Shown piece after piece: positions 50,901-59,078 of a DNA stretch of 64,000 bases (positions are counted from its first letter, which is position 1; the number at the start of each line of letters is the position of its first letter). This DNA comes from JBMNEH01 sp050948665 (GTDB taxonomy: Bacteria; Bacillota; Clostridia; Christensenellales; UMGS416). A program made the translations under genes and the position numbers. The DNA lies in assembly GCA_050948665.1 (NCBI GenBank), contig JBMNEH010000001.1, positions 310,001-374,000 on the forward strand. Direction: 5' to 3'. The notes under the pieces were generated by a model. The model saw only the letters and a list, made by a program, of their open reading frames with translations. It was not told the DNA's origin and did not search any database.

Positions 50901-52195
50901 CCCTTTGCCTCCGGGTCGTATCCCGCGTCCCCCATATCATCAACGGGGACGCTCTCACTCTCGTCAAAGCCGAACTCATAAACGTCGCCATCCGCCGGCA
51001 GCCCGGCCCCGCCGTCCGGGTTCGCGGCAGGCGCCGCTCTGACAGTGGTGGTGGGGGCGCCCGGGGTGATCCAGTCCTCCGGGAAGGCGATAGCATCCTC
51101 AAGGGACAGGCCCGAAAGCACCTCATGGCGCCCGGCCAATTCGTCATACCCGCCAAGGGTGAGGGTTCGGCGGACGATCCTGCCCTTCTCGTTTGCCCAG
51201 ACGGAGGGATTGCCCTCGATATCCATGATATAGGCCTCGGGGAGCCAGAGCCCCTCGCCGCTGCCCGGCAGCTCCGGCTCTACGGTGACATGCTGACCTA
51301 AGATCAAACCCTCCCGGCTGTCCAAAGCGACATAGAAGGGATATTTGGAGGGGGTGGTGGTGCCGTCACCCTGACCGCCCATCTCGTAAACAGGTTCGCT
51401 GCTGCCGCTGCCCACCGGGTTGGCGAAGTCAATGGAACTCAGGGTGCCCGTCCAGGTGGTGTCATCCACCCGGGAACGCACCACCATCCGCATGCCGGGG
51501 GCAAGGGAAAGGGCGTTTTGCTCAGCTACGGTGCACTTAATGCGGAAGTTTGCGGTATCGGTGATGGTGATAAAGGCGCCAGAGGAGATGCTGCCGCCGT
51601 AATATGCGTAAGGGTCATAGTTGTTTTGATTCTCGGCCTGAATAGATTGCACGGTGCCGGACATAGGGGCAAACACGGTGGTGTTTTCCAGCTGGGCTTC
51701 AGCGCGCCGGATCTCCAGCTCCTTGGCGGACTGGTTATACTGCGCCTCCATCACCTGCAGCTGGAGAGTTTGTATCTGGAGGGTGTATTCCAGCCTGGCG
51801 GCTTCCTTCTTCGCCTTGGCCAGCTGGGCGGTCAGCGTGTCGATCTGGTTGTTCATGGTGAAAATGGAGTTTTTGATATTCTCCAGTTCCAGCTTCTGCT
51901 TCTCCAGACTCAGTATCATTTCATCCACATCGTAGGAGAAAAGGGGATCCCCTTCATTGACCTCGTCTCCCACGGCGACGAAGATCTCATCTACGGTTCT
52001 GTCGGAAGCCTTCTGCACCTTGACGGTGTCCAGGGTCTCGACTACACCGGCATACCGGTTGACCTGCCCCGTGCTGTCTTCCAGCCCCAGAAGGGAGCCC
52101 ACCGGTGTTACATATACATTCTGCGCGGCGTTCCCGGCGCAGCCGGCGCACAGCACCAGCGCCACTGCCAATATCCCCAGACTCAAACGTTTCAT
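50897..52195 (-). CDS. HlyD/MacA-type adaptor lipoprotein
   Basis: The 432-residue exported protein has a signal ending LCAGC (Cys-19, lipobox-like with an atypical -3 residue). A biotinyl-lipoyl-like half motif, VAVGDEVNEGDPLFSYD, is followed by a coiled coil (about 95-165) and beta-barrel domains. An acidic C-terminal tail ends the protein. First gene of the exporter operon, which thus encodes two different adaptors for one pump. Confidence 0.87.
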   Translation of the reverse strand: MKRLSLGILAVALVLCAGCAGNAAQNVYVTPVGSLLGLEDSTGQVNRYAGVVETLDTVKVQKASDRTVDEIFVAVGDEVNEGDPLFSYDVDEMILSLEKQKLELENIKNSIFTMNNQIDTLTAQLAKAKKEAARLEYTLQIQTLQLQVMEAQYNQSAKELEIRRAEAQLENTTVFAPMSGTVQSIQAENQNNYDPYAYYGGSISSGAFITITDTANFRIKCTVAEQNALSLAPGMRMVVRSRVDDTTWTGTLSSIDFANPVGSGSSEPVYEMGGQGDGTTTPSKYPFYVALDSREGLILGQHVTVEPELPGSGEGLWLPEAYIMDIEGNPSVWANEKGRIVRRTLTLGGYDELAGRHEVLSGLSLEDAIAFPEDWITPGAPTTTVRAAPAANPDGGAGLPADGDVYEFGFDESESVPVDDMGDAGYDPEAKG

Positions 52196-52300
52196 GAAAG
52201 CCTCCTCAGGATCGTTCCTATTCTTTGACGTTGCCGGGAGGGATTTTTGTTCCTTTTACAGGGGAAAAATAAAAAAGACGGAGATTCCCGATGTTTTCGG

Positions 52301-53134
52301 TCAATCCTCCTGCCGCCACAGGGTTTCCGCCAGCTTGTAGGCGTCTTTCTTGGAAAAGCCCTCGGCCGCCAGCGTCGCTACGGCGGTTTTTTTGTCATAA
52401 CCGGCGGCGCGGAGCGCCTCCAGCCGTTCCTCGGGAGAGGGGGCGGCAGCCGCCTCCGGCTGCCATGGACCCAGCACCAGCACGTATTCCCCCAATACCT
52501 CACGGCCGTCTCCCCAGACTTCCGCCAGTGCGGAGAGACTGTCACGGAAGAAGGCCTCGAACTTTTTGGTGAGATCTTTGCAGAGGCAGGCGGGCCGCTC
52601 CGGCATGGCCTCAGCCAGATCAGCCAGGGTTTTCGCCAGCCTGTGGGGGGCCTCATAGAGCAGGACCATATCGGCCAGCCCGGCAATACGCGCGACGCGG
52701 CGCTTCCGCTCTTTACCCTGCCGGGGGAGAAAACCCTCAAAATAAAATCTGCGGCTGTCCATCCCCGAGGCGGCCGCCGCGGTGGCCACTGCCGTGGGCC
52801 CGGGCACCGGTGCCACAGGGATGCCGGCATTGCGGCAGGCATCCACCAGCTCCCAGCCGGGGTCGCTGATACAGGGCATCCCGGCATCGGTGCACAGGGC
52901 GATGTTTTTTCCCTCCCGCAGCAGCGCCAGCAGCCCGGGCAACGCCTGTTTCCGGTTATGCTCGCGATAACTGATCAGCCGCTTGGGACAGCCCAGATGA
53001 TTCAGCAGCTGAAGGGTGCGGCGGGTATCCTCCGCCGCCACGATATCCACCTCCGCCAGTATTCTGGCGGCACGGAGGGTGATATCTTCCAGATTCCCTA
53101 TGGGGGTGCCTACGATGTAGAGTGTACCGCTCAT
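52301..53134 (-). CDS. rsmI: 16S rRNA (cytidine(1402)-2'-O)-methyltransferase
   Basis: This 277-residue tetrapyrrole-methylase-fold protein has YIVGTPIGNLEDITLRA at the start. AEDTRRTLQLLNHLG, DAGMPCISDPG, PVPGPTAVATA and FYFEGFLPR follow, all RsmI signatures. It methylates C1402 of 16S rRNA. The ATG at 53134 is preferred over 53146 because GAGG is then correctly spaced. It follows the trmN6-like gene, as yabB and yraL are near neighbours in Bacillus. Confidence 0.95.
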   Translation of the reverse strand: MSGTLYIVGTPIGNLEDITLRAARILAEVDIVAAEDTRRTLQLLNHLGCPKRLISYREHNRKQALPGLLALLREGKNIALCTDAGMPCISDPGWELVDACRNAGIPVAPVPGPTAVATAAAASGMDSRRFYFEGFLPRQGKERKRRVARIAGLADMVLLYEAPHRLAKTLADLAEAMPERPACLCKDLTKKFEAFFRDSLSALAEVWGDGREVLGEYVLVLGPWQPEAAAAPSPEERLEALRAAGYDKKTAVATLAAEGFSKKDAYKLAETLWRQED

Positions 53135-53135
53135 G

Positions 53136-53849
53136 CTATGCCTCATAATAATACCGCCGCGCCTGGGGGGTGTAGCCGTTCTCGTCCTTCAGTATCAGGG
53201 GGGGCAGCCATTCCACCCCGGGGCCGCCGCCCCGGCGGCCCTCCGCCAGCAGCAGCACTGGGGGCTTCCCGGCGGAATCACAGACCAACTGGGCCCTTTT
53301 CAGCCGAAACTTGGCATCAAAAAGCGCGGAAAAAAGCCGGTCGGCGTACCGGGCGGGGTAGATCAGGCTGAGAGAGCCGCCGTTCCGCAGCAGACGGTAT
53401 GCCGCCGCCGTCACATCCTCAAGGGTGCAGCAGATTTCCCGGCGGGCAATGTCCAGAGCAGTGTTTTCGCTGCCCGGGCCGGCGTCAACCCGCTCATAGG
53501 GGGGATTGGAGACCACCCGGTCAAAGGCGTTCCAGCCCAGGAGTTTTTCCGCCTGCCGCAGATCCCCCTGCAGGACGGTCATGTTCCCCAGCCCGTTGAG
53601 CGCCGCCGACCGGGCGGCCATCTCCGCCATTTCCGGCTGCAGTTCAAGGCCCGTGACCCGGGCGCCGGTGTAGGCGGCGATCAGCAGGCCGATGATGCCG
53701 GTTCCGCAGCCCAGATCGGCCACCCGCTCCCGCTTCTTCGCCCCGGCAAAGTAGGAAAGAAGGATGGCGTCGGTGCCGAAGCGAAAGCCCCCCTCCGGCT
53801 GCAGGACCTTGATTTTTTTGGGTGTGATCTCATCGATCCGTTCGGACAT
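53136..53849 (-). CDS. tRNA1(Val) adenine-N6 methyltransferase-like protein (TrmN6/YabB)
   Basis: The 237-residue SAM-dependent methyltransferase has SAM motif VADLGCGTGIIGLL, acidic motif GLELQPEM and the N6-adenine catalytic motif NPPYE. The N-terminal QPEGGFRFGTDAILLSYF is typical of TrmN6/YabB, which modifies A37 of a tRNA-Val in E. coli. The start at 53849 follows AAAGGAGGG. Its stop lies just ahead of the rsmI start. Confidence 0.9.
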   Translation of the reverse strand: MSERIDEITPKKIKVLQPEGGFRFGTDAILLSYFAGAKKRERVADLGCGTGIIGLLIAAYTGARVTGLELQPEMAEMAARSAALNGLGNMTVLQGDLRQAEKLLGWNAFDRVVSNPPYERVDAGPGSENTALDIARREICCTLEDVTAAAYRLLRNGGSLSLIYPARYADRLFSALFDAKFRLKRAQLVCDSAGKPPVLLLAEGRRGGGPGVEWLPPLILKDENGYTPQARRYYYEA

Positions 53850-53943
53850 ATGCCCTCCTTTTTCCGGCAGTATAGCAAATTCCCCCGTGGCCTTCAATCA
53901 AAACATGAAAAAAGACGGGGTTTCCCCCGTCCTCAGGCGGCAA

Positions 53944-55200
53944 TCAATCCCTGACCCGCTCCACATCGGCCCCCAGGCACTGGAGCTTGGTGATCAGCCC
54001 GCTGTAACCCCTGTCGATATGCCGGATGTTTTTGAGGGTGGTAGTCCCTCCCGCCATCAGCCCGGCGGTCAGAAGGGCGGCGCCGGCCCGGAGATCCGTC
54101 ACAAGGACCGGGACGCCCCAGAGGGACTTGACCCCCTCCACCAGGGCGATCTGCCCGGATACCCGTATACGGGCGCCCATGCGGACCAGCTGGTCGGTGT
54201 AGGCGAAGCGGGACTCAAAAATCGTTTCGGTCACAATGGAGTTGCCCTGAGCCATCGAAAGCAGTGCGGTCACCGGCGCCTGCAGATCGGTGGGGAAGCC
54301 GGGATAGGGCATGGTCTTCACATTGGCGGCCCGGATCGGGCCGGTACGGGTCACACGGAGGGTGTCATCCCCATCCTCGATGGTGACCCCCATTTCCTGG
54401 AGCTTGGCGGTGGTGGCCTCCATATGGTAGGGGATGCAGTTGTGGATGGTGATATCCCCGGCGGTGGCGGCGGCGATGCACATCCAGGTGCCGGTCTCGA
54501 TCTGATCGGGGAGGATGGAATAAGTCGCGCCGTGAAGGGTGGAGCGGCCCTGGATACGGATAATGTCGGTACCGGCGCCTTTCACCCGGCCGCCCATGGC
54601 GTTCAGGTAGTTGGCCAGATCCACCACGTGGGGCTCCTTCGCGGCGTTGACGATGGTGGTGGTGCCCTGAGCGCGCACGGCCGCCAGCATGATGTTGATG
54701 GTGCCGCCAACGGTGGGGCAGTCCAGATAAATATCCCCGCCGGTGAGACGCTCGGCGAAGCAGTGATACTCGCCGTTGATGACATCGATATTGGCGCCCA
54801 GCGCCCGCAGACCCTTCAAATGCTGATCCATCGGCCGGGCGCCGATATTGCAGCCCCCGGGCAGCGCCACCCGGGCTTTTCCGAAACGGCCCAAAAGGGT
54901 GCCGATGAGGTAGCTGGAGGCGCGCATGCGCTGGACAAGGTGCATGGGGACCGTCCACTTATCCACGGGACGGGGATCTATCCGGAGGGTGTTGCCTTCA
55001 AAAGAGGCCCGGGCGCCCAGGGTGCGCAGCATGGTCACCAGGAGCTTGACGTCCTCGATATCGGGCAGGTTCTCAATGGTGCTGGGGCCGTCCGCCAACA
55101 GCGAGGCGGGAATGACGGCGACGGCGGGGTTCTTGCCTCCGCTGACCGTTACATGACCTTTAAGGGGCTTGCCGCCCCGTACAAGAAGCTTTTCGTCCAT
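53944..55200 (-). CDS. murA: UDP-N-acetylglucosamine 1-carboxyvinyltransferase
   Basis: This 418-residue enzyme catalyses the first committed step of peptidoglycan synthesis. The catalytic Cys-117 is in LPGGCNIGARPMDQH, and the Lys-23/Asn-24 pair in SGGKNPAVA. Having Cys at this position predicts fosfomycin sensitivity at the target level. The start at 55200 shares a base with the stop of the zinc-ribbon gene; the longer upstream frame is noncoding. Confidence 0.95.
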   Translation of the reverse strand: MDEKLLVRGGKPLKGHVTVSGGKNPAVAVIPASLLADGPSTIENLPDIEDVKLLVTMLRTLGARASFEGNTLRIDPRPVDKWTVPMHLVQRMRASSYLIGTLLGRFGKARVALPGGCNIGARPMDQHLKGLRALGANIDVINGEYHCFAERLTGGDIYLDCPTVGGTINIMLAAVRAQGTTTIVNAAKEPHVVDLANYLNAMGGRVKGAGTDIIRIQGRSTLHGATYSILPDQIETGTWMCIAAATAGDITIHNCIPYHMEATTAKLQEMGVTIEDGDDTLRVTRTGPIRAANVKTMPYPGFPTDLQAPVTALLSMAQGNSIVTETIFESRFAYTDQLVRMGARIRVSGQIALVEGVKSLWGVPVLVTDLRAGAALLTAGLMAGGTTTLKNIRHIDRGYSGLITKLQCLGADVERVRD

Positions 55201-55409
55201 CAGTGCCCTCCGCATCCGGCACAATGGGAACAGTTCCCGGAGCAGCCTCCGCCGGCGGCGGCGCCGAGGACGCCGAAGGAACATTTCCCCTTGTAAAACC
55301 GGGTCGTCTCCTCCCCGCATACAGGGCAGCGGGGCGCTTTGTCGACAGTGCGAACCAATTCGTCAAAAATCTTACCGCAGACGTTGCAGCGGTATTTCAA
55401 AAGCGGCAT
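55200..55409 (-). CDS. FmdB-type zinc-ribbon protein
   Basis: The 69-residue protein begins MPLLKYRCNVCGKIFDELV and continues CPVCGEETTRF, the FmdB/CxxC-CxxC zinc ribbon. The tail is Gly/Cys/His-rich (GGGCSGNCSHCAGCGGH), which could bind extra metal. The start at 55409 follows GGAGGG. Its stop and the murA ATG overlap by one base, so the two are coupled. Confidence 0.88.
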   Translation of the reverse strand: MPLLKYRCNVCGKIFDELVRTVDKAPRCPVCGEETTRFYKGKCSFGVLGAAAGGGCSGNCSHCAGCGGH

Positions 55410-55461
55410 GGGATCCCTCCGGGGCACACAGTAAACTACCTCACAGTTCGAGGCTAAAGGC

Positions 55462-55490
55462 ATTATACATGATTGTTACAAATTACGCAA
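55462..55490 (-). promoter_or_regulatory. Promoter of the zinc-ribbon/murA operon
   Basis: On the minus strand TTGCGT (55490-55485), 17 bp and TATAAT (55467-55462). A hairpin GTAGCA/TGCTAC (55508-55523) lies further upstream. Confidence 0.78.
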
Positions 55491-55523
55491 TGATTTTTTA
55501 CAAATTGTAGCAGACCTGCTACG

Positions 55524-55860
55524 CAAAAAAAATACTTTCCGGGGAGGGAGGAGGGGAGGGCGGCGGGGTTTGGAGATAGAACCCCCACCTCATCAGCCCC
55601 GCTATGGCAGGGCGCCTTCCCCGGTCGGAAGGCATGGGGGAAGGCACGCAAGAGATCAGGCGGCGGAGGGGAAAACGGGGAAGGAGGGAACAGACGAAAA
55701 AGAGCGCGGGGGCGGCGCGGGAGGGATTTGAGAGACGGGGAGGCGGGGGGGTTGATGCGGCGGAGCGCAAAGGGAGGAGGGCTTTTGAAGGAGGGGGGAT
55801 TTTCGGCGTTGCGGAAAGGGCGCGGATGGTATAGTATAAAGGCATACAAGGGAGAGGAGG
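55524..55860 (+). other. Purine-rich noncoding stretch
   Basis: About 335 bases are dominated by G and A on the plus strand (many GGGG and GGAGG runs), with one repeat copy inside (55572-55640). Frames across it are low-complexity Arg/Gly and are not credible genes. A TATAGT at 55830-55835 may be the -10 of the glycyl-radical operon, but its -35 is unclear. Confidence 0.5.
55572..55640. repeat. Intergenic repeat-like element (copy F)
   Basis: GGAG-N3-GAACCCCCACCTCATCAG is followed by GCGCCTTCCCC and CGGAAGGCATGG. The first and last parts recur at 59006-59046, and the middle inverted repeat recurs at 47173-47199. Confidence 0.55.
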
Positions 55861-55867
55861 ACGGAGG

Positions 55868-57979
55868 ATGCTGCTTGAGAGGATCGCCCGTATGGCGGAG
55901 CGCAGTTTGACGGAGGATGTGTACCCCCCGATAAACCCCGTGGAATATGACCCGGAGGATATGTTCCTTCCCCAGCCCAGGATGGACGCCAAGCGGCTGC
56001 GGGAGTATATGGCCGGGCAGACGGTGCAGCTGCGGGAGGATCAAAAGCTGGTGGGATTCCTTCGTTTTGACGAATCGGTGACCAGCGAGCTTTTCCAGAG
56101 AAGGGGGCACGGGCATTTTAAGGAGCTGGCGGCTTCCTTCTACTGCGTCCCTTTTGAAAATCTCTGCACGATGGAATGGCAGCATTCCTGCGGGGATTTT
56201 TCCTATGTGCTGAACCACGGGCTGCGGGGTTACCTGGAGCGGATCGCCGCGGCGCTGGAGACGTATGAGGATCAGCCCGACAGGCGGGATTTCCTGCTGG
56301 CGCTGGAGGAGGTCTGCCATGGGCTGATCGACTGGGCCCGCCGCTGCGGGGACGCCTGCGCCGCCGCCGCCGAGACCGCCGCCCCCGAGCGGGCGGCAGA
56401 GCTGCTGCGGATGCGGGAGAACTGCTACCGGGTGCCGGAACATCCCGCCCGGGATTTTTATGAGGCGGTGCAGTCCTTCTTTTTCGTATTTCAGTGCCTG
56501 CCGGACGGGCTGGGCACCCTGGACAGGACATTCGCCCCCTTCTTCGGCCCGGAGACCGACCGGGAGGAGGCGACGGCGCTGCTGCAGGAGTTGTTCATCA
56601 TGGTGTCCGGCTATACCAGATACAATTCCGCCCACGCCCATAAATCCGCCGAGAGCCACTTCTCATTGGGGGGATGGACGGAGGAGAAGACCGACGGGTT
56701 CACCGCGCTGTCCCGGCTGATACTGGAGGCGATGCTGGCGCTGCCGCTCTACCGGCCCCAGGTCTCCCTGCGATGGACGCCGGAGATGCCCCGGGAGACC
56801 TTCGCCTACCTGCTGGATAAGGAGCGGACGGACGCCAACAAGCGGATCGCGCTGGTGGCCGACCCACCCAGGGTAAAGGCGCTGATGGAGATCGCCGGGA
56901 TGCCCTTTGAGGAGGCCATACGGTATACCGCCGTCGGCTGCAATGAGCCCTCGCTGCAGGGGGGGCTGTGGCAGGGGGGAAACACCTGCAACCTTGTCCG
57001 CCCGCTGACCGACGTGTTGTACGGGCGGCGGGAGGAGGTGCTGGCCTGCCGGGACTTCGACGGCTTTTACGACTTGTTTGAGGACTCCCTTTTCTCATCG
57101 CTGCAGAGAATGATGTATTACTCCAACGGGTTCAACTACAAGCGCTCCCGGGATATCAACATCCTCAGCACGCTGTTTATGGAGGGCTGCATCGAATCGG
57201 GGAAGAGCTGTACCCAGGGGGGCGCCAAACGGGCGATCACCGGGTTCGAGCTGATGGGGGTCACCACCGTCATCGACTCCCTGACGATCATCGCCCAGTT
57301 CGTCTTTGAGGAGGAGCGGGTGACCATGGCGGAGCTGACGGCCGCGCTGGACGCGGACTGGAAAGGGCATGAGGCGCTGCGCCGGCAGATACTGCGGCAG
57401 GGAAGGTTCTTCGGGAACAATGATCCCCTGTCCGACGGGATCGCCCGGCGGCTGACCGGCAGCCTGGCGGCCGGCGGTCCCCAAATGGAGGATATCTTCG
57501 GGAACAAGGTGCTTTTCGGCAGCCAGGCGGGGTACAATCCCCACTTTGCCTGGTTCGGAAAAAATACCGCCGCCACCCCCAACGGACGCTATGCCGGGGA
57601 TCCCTTTGAGATCGGCGTGGGTCAGTCCGGGGGAAAGGACAGGCAGGGGCTGACGGCGCTGCTGCAGTCGGTGGCGCAGATGGACCCCCACTGCATACTG
57701 ACTGGGCCGGTGGTCTTTAACCTTTCGCTGGAGCCCAGCGCCATGACCGACCCGGAGAAATTCGACAAGGTGGCGGCGCTGCTGGAGACCTATTTCCGGC
57801 TGGGCGGCCTGCAGGTGCAGCTGAACGCGGTATCCGCCGAGACGCTGAGGGACGCCAGGGAGCACCCCGAGAAGTACGGCAGCCTGCGGGTGAGGGTGTC
57901 GGGGTTCTCGGCCTTCTTTACCGAACTCAGCGAGGAATTCCAGGAGGATCTGATCGCCCGGACGGTGCAGAATGCCTGA
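55868..57979 (+). CDS. Glycyl-radical enzyme of the pyruvate formate-lyase family
   Basis: The 703-residue protein has the thiyl-radical cysteine Cys-358 in AVGCNEPS (GCxE with Glu-360). The glycyl-radical motif RVSGFSAFF holds Gly-679 near the C-terminus. This is the family of pyruvate formate-lyase, glycerol/diol dehydratases and amine lyases, but I cannot assign the substrate. It overlaps its activase by eight bases. The enzyme is oxygen-sensitive when active. Confidence 0.9.
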   Translation: MLLERIARMAERSLTEDVYPPINPVEYDPEDMFLPQPRMDAKRLREYMAGQTVQLREDQKLVGFLRFDESVTSELFQRRGHGHFKELAASFYCVPFENLCTMEWQHSCGDFSYVLNHGLRGYLERIAAALETYEDQPDRRDFLLALEEVCHGLIDWARRCGDACAAAAETAAPERAAELLRMRENCYRVPEHPARDFYEAVQSFFFVFQCLPDGLGTLDRTFAPFFGPETDREEATALLQELFIMVSGYTRYNSAHAHKSAESHFSLGGWTEEKTDGFTALSRLILEAMLALPLYRPQVSLRWTPEMPRETFAYLLDKERTDANKRIALVADPPRVKALMEIAGMPFEEAIRYTAVGCNEPSLQGGLWQGGNTCNLVRPLTDVLYGRREEVLACRDFDGFYDLFEDSLFSSLQRMMYYSNGFNYKRSRDINILSTLFMEGCIESGKSCTQGGAKRAITGFELMGVTTVIDSLTIIAQFVFEEERVTMAELTAALDADWKGHEALRRQILRQGRFFGNNDPLSDGIARRLTGSLAAGGPQMEDIFGNKVLFGSQAGYNPHFAWFGKNTAATPNGRYAGDPFEIGVGQSGGKDRQGLTALLQSVAQMDPHCILTGPVVFNLSLEPSAMTDPEKFDKVAALLETYFRLGGLQVQLNAVSAETLRDAREHPEKYGSLRVRVSGFSAFFTELSEEFQEDLIARTVQNA

Positions 57980-58862
57980 GGCGGTAGTGTTTGACATACA
58001 GCGGGGGTCCTTTGTGGACGGTCCGGGAATACGCACCGCCGTCTTCCTGAAGGGCTGCGGCCTGCGCTGCGCCTGGTGCCATAACCCGGAATCGTGGGAG
58101 GGGGCGCCCCGGCTGCTGTTCTTCGCCAACCGGTGTACCGGCTGCGGCGCCTGTCTGTATGCATGCCCCCGGGACGCCATACGGGCGGACGGGTTTCCCG
58201 ACCCCAGGAGATGCGCCGCCTGCGGGATCTGCGCCGACGCCTGCCCCGCCGGCGCCCGGCGGCTGTGCGGCATAAAAATGACGGCCGCGGAGTCAGCGGA
58301 GAAGTGCGTCGCCGACAAGCCCTTTTACGACGCCACCGGCGGGGGTGTTACCTTTACAGGGGGGGAATGCCTGCTGCAGCCGGAGTTTGTGGCGGCCTGC
58401 GCGGCGCTGCTGGAGGCGAAGGGGGTGGCTTCCGCGGTGGATACGGCGGGGGATGTGCCGTGGGAGGCCGCGGAGAAGGTCATGCCCCATACCGCCCTGT
58501 TTCTCTACGATATGAAGTGCCTGGACGAGCTGCGGCACAAGAGTTTTACCGGCAGGGGAAACCGGCGGATCTTAGAGAATTTGGACCGGCTGCTGCATAC
58601 CTGCCCGGAGCGGGTGGAGGTGCGGATCCCGCTGGTTCCCGGGTTTAACGATATACCCGCGGAGATCGCGGCGATGGGGGATTGGCTGGCCGCTCGGCCG
58701 CTGCCCGTAGGCGTCGCGCTGCTGCCCTACCATGCCATGGGGGCGGTGAAGGCGGCGGCCTGCGGGGAAAAGACGATGGAAACAACGCCTCCCTCCAAGG
58801 AGGAGGCGGAGGCGTTCCGGCAGATCTTAAGGGAGAGGCTCCCGGGTATAAGGATATCGTAA
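57972..58862 (+). CDS. Glycyl-radical enzyme activating protein (radical SAM)
   Basis: This 296-residue radical SAM activase has the N-terminal FVDGPGIRTAVFLKGC. Its cluster motif is CGLRCAWC, and two extra [4Fe-4S] sites follow (CTGCGACLYACP and CAACGICADACP). The SAM-binding motif is TGGECLLQPE. The two-ferredoxin insert is typical of activases of dehydratase-type glycyl-radical enzymes, while pyruvate formate-lyase activase itself lacks it. It therefore supports a non-PFL substrate for its partner. Confidence 0.93.
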   Translation: MPEAVVFDIQRGSFVDGPGIRTAVFLKGCGLRCAWCHNPESWEGAPRLLFFANRCTGCGACLYACPRDAIRADGFPDPRRCAACGICADACPAGARRLCGIKMTAAESAEKCVADKPFYDATGGGVTFTGGECLLQPEFVAACAALLEAKGVASAVDTAGDVPWEAAEKVMPHTALFLYDMKCLDELRHKSFTGRGNRRILENLDRLLHTCPERVEVRIPLVPGFNDIPAEIAAMGDWLAARPLPVGVALLPYHAMGAVKAAACGEKTMETTPPSKEEAEAFRQILRERLPGIRIS

Positions 58863-59005
58863 GAAAAGGGCGATCAAACGTTTTCCTCAATAGGAAGCGC
58901 ATAAGGTTTACCCCGCTGTACCGTTTGGAAGGCGGGGAATTTTTGACGCGTTTGGGCAGGGCGTTTTTCGGTGTACCGGAGGGGGCCTGGAAGAAGGCAG
59001 GTGTC

Positions 59006-59046
59006 GGAGGGTGAACCCCCGCCTCAGCGGCCGGAAGGCATAGGAA
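59006..59046. repeat. Intergenic repeat-like element (copy G)
   Basis: GGAG-N3-GAACCCCCGCCTCAG and CCGGAAGGCATAGG match the two ends of copy F, with about 28 bases missing between. It lies between the activase gene and the truncated phage gene. 58863-59005 holds no gene that I can support. Confidence 0.5.
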
Positions 59047-59078
59047 GGTATGGAAGGCGGCAGACGTTGGAGGGGGAA

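Noticed and set aside
53764..55296. 510-codon plus-strand frame
   Set aside because: Antisense to murA, which has complete catalytic motifs.
55604..55834. 76-codon Arg/Gly-rich frame in the purine-rich region
   Set aside because: Low-complexity translation driven by G/A runs and overlapping a noncoding repeat; no RBS.
58971..59078. ATG at 58971 as start of the phage-type protein
   Set aside because: The first 36 codons run through the intergenic repeat and read as Arg/Gly/Pro-rich sequence unrelated to the domain that follows.
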